From Paracoccaceae bacterium (GTDB taxonomy: Bacteria; Pseudomonadota; Alphaproteobacteria; Rhodobacterales; Rhodobacteraceae), in assembly GCA_013214715.1 (NCBI GenBank), contig JABSSB010000080.1:1-7037 (forward strand): a stretch of 7,037 nucleotides of DNA, read 5' to 3'. The notes below the pieces were generated by a model that did not search any database, had not been told where the DNA came from, and saw only the letters and a program-made list of their open reading frames with translations. Positions 6,655 through 7,037 of this stretch are shown here, piece after piece. Numbering within the stretch: the stretch's first letter is position 1; every line of letters starts with the position of its first letter. The position numbers and the translations under genes are program-made.

Positions 6655-6660
6655 CTCCTT
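6655..6660 (-). promoter_or_regulatory. Ribosome-binding site that fixes the clpB start
   Basis: AAGGAG lies six bases before ATG 6648. The frame stays open for 113 codons further upstream, so this site, together with the family-typical N-terminus MDLSKFTERA, is what settles the start. An out-of-frame ATG sits at 6653-6651. Confidence 0.85.
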
Positions 6661-6727
6661 TTCCAAGCACCCATCGGTCGTCGGCGCCCAGCATAAGGCA
6701 CGCCGCATATCATGGGCCTTGCCTAGG

Positions 6728-6756
6728 ATTTGGGCATTTCCCCGCCCCGCTTCAAG
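6728..6756 (-). promoter_or_regulatory. clpB: Candidate RpoH (sigma32) heat-shock promoter for clpB
   Basis: On the minus strand CTTG (6756-6753, continuing AA) is followed after 18 bases by CCCAAAT (6734-6728). The alphaproteobacterial RpoH consensus as I recall it is CTTG, about 17-18 bases, then CYTATNT. The -35 matches fully and the -10 matches at five of seven positions. Transcription would start near 6721, giving a leader of about 70 bases before clpB. clpB is a standard RpoH target, which supports the call. No CIRCE (HrcA) inverted repeat is visible in the spacer. Confidence 0.4.
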
Positions 6757-6825
6757 CTCTCGCACGTGGACTTTTGCCGGGATTTGGCGCAAACCCGCGA
6801 CGATATTTGCGTGAAAGGATGAAAG

Positions 6826-7037
6826 ATGTCTGACGATCGCCTGATCGTAGCGATGGATGTGCCCCATGCCGTGGCCGGGCTGGAGCTGGCCGGGAAGCTG
6901 GGTGATGCCGTAAGCTTCTACAAAATCGGTCTTGGGATGCTGACCGGCGGCGGTCTCGCACTGGCCAATGAGCTCAAGGACGAGCATGGCAAACGCATCT
7001 TTTTGGACATGAAGCTGTTTGATATCGGCGCCACGGT
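6826..7037 (+). CDS. pyrF: Orotidine 5'-phosphate decarboxylase PyrF, N-terminal 70 residues, cut by window edge
   Basis: PyrF removes CO2 from orotidine monophosphate to give UMP, the last step of de novo pyrimidine synthesis, as a cytoplasmic TIM-barrel homodimer. The visible N-terminus has the first barrel strand LIVAMDVP with substrate-contacting D11, then FYKIGLGMLTGGG with K33. The catalytic block is IFLDMKLFDIGAT, where D61, K63 and D66 match the family's Asp-Lys-Asp charge network. The start at 6826 is supported by AAGGA (6815-6819) six bases upstream; an in-frame GTG at 6811 is followed at once by a stop. The usual length is about 230-240 residues, so roughly 70% lies beyond the right edge. 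It is divergent from clpB. I did not find a convincing sigma70 promoter for it in the 177-base spacer. Confidence 0.97.
   Translation, partial: MSDDRLIVAMDVPHAVAGLELAGKLGDAVSFYKIGLGMLTGGGLALANELKDEHGKRIFLDMKLFDIGAT

Noticed and set aside
6649..6825. CIRCE element for HrcA control of clpB
   Set aside because: No TTAGCACTC-N9-GAGTGCTAA-like inverted repeat is present.
6649..6987. 113-codon N-terminal extension of the clpB frame
   Set aside because: It runs antisense through the start of pyrF and across the spacer. The family N-terminus and AAGGAG place the start at 6648.

Overview
The window looks like ordinary chromosomal DNA from an alphaproteobacterium, most likely a marine or Roseobacter-type member of the Rhodobacteraceae. 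That placement rests on the GC-rich coding style and on protein sequences (PyrF, ClpB, MsrP) that read like Rhodobacterales versions. No database search was possible, so the genus is not assigned. Coding density is high. There are no tRNA or rRNA genes, insertion sequences, CRISPR arrays or phage genes.

Layout, left to right. (1) The window opens inside msrP on the minus strand (1-517), the Tat-exported molybdenum subunit of the periplasmic methionine-sulfoxide reductase; its C-terminal part lies beyond the left edge. (2) A 282-base divergent spacer (518-799) separates it from a small secreted fasciclin (FAS1) protein on the plus strand (800-1273). (3) The fasciclin gene converges, with only 17 bases between stop codons, on a large minus-strand hybrid sensor histidine kinase (1291-3888). 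This kinase carries a periplasmic sensor, PAS, HisKA, HATPase, receiver and Hpt domains in one chain. (4) Upstream of it, also on the minus strand, is clpB (4030-6648), the AAA+ disaggregase. An 11-bp hairpin separates the two genes. (5) A 177-base divergent spacer (6649-6825) holds a plausible RpoH-type heat-shock promoter for clpB. (6) It leads to pyrF on the plus strand (from 6826), which runs off the right edge.

Functionally, several genes fit a stress theme: protein repair in the periplasm (MsrP), protein disaggregation in the cytoplasm (ClpB), a secreted FAS1 protein and a membrane phosphorelay sensor. pyrF is a housekeeping pyrimidine gene. Nothing shows that they form one system. The kinase has no response-regulator gene beside it, so its target lies elsewhere.

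I found no evidence for an undescribed multi-gene system. The points worth a second look are small: two operator-like dyads in promoter-proximal DNA, terminator-like hairpins without U-tracts, an Hpt domain lacking the usual lysine, a kinase with an unrecognised periplasmic domain and no visible HAMP, and a ClpB lacking the internal start used by E. coli.
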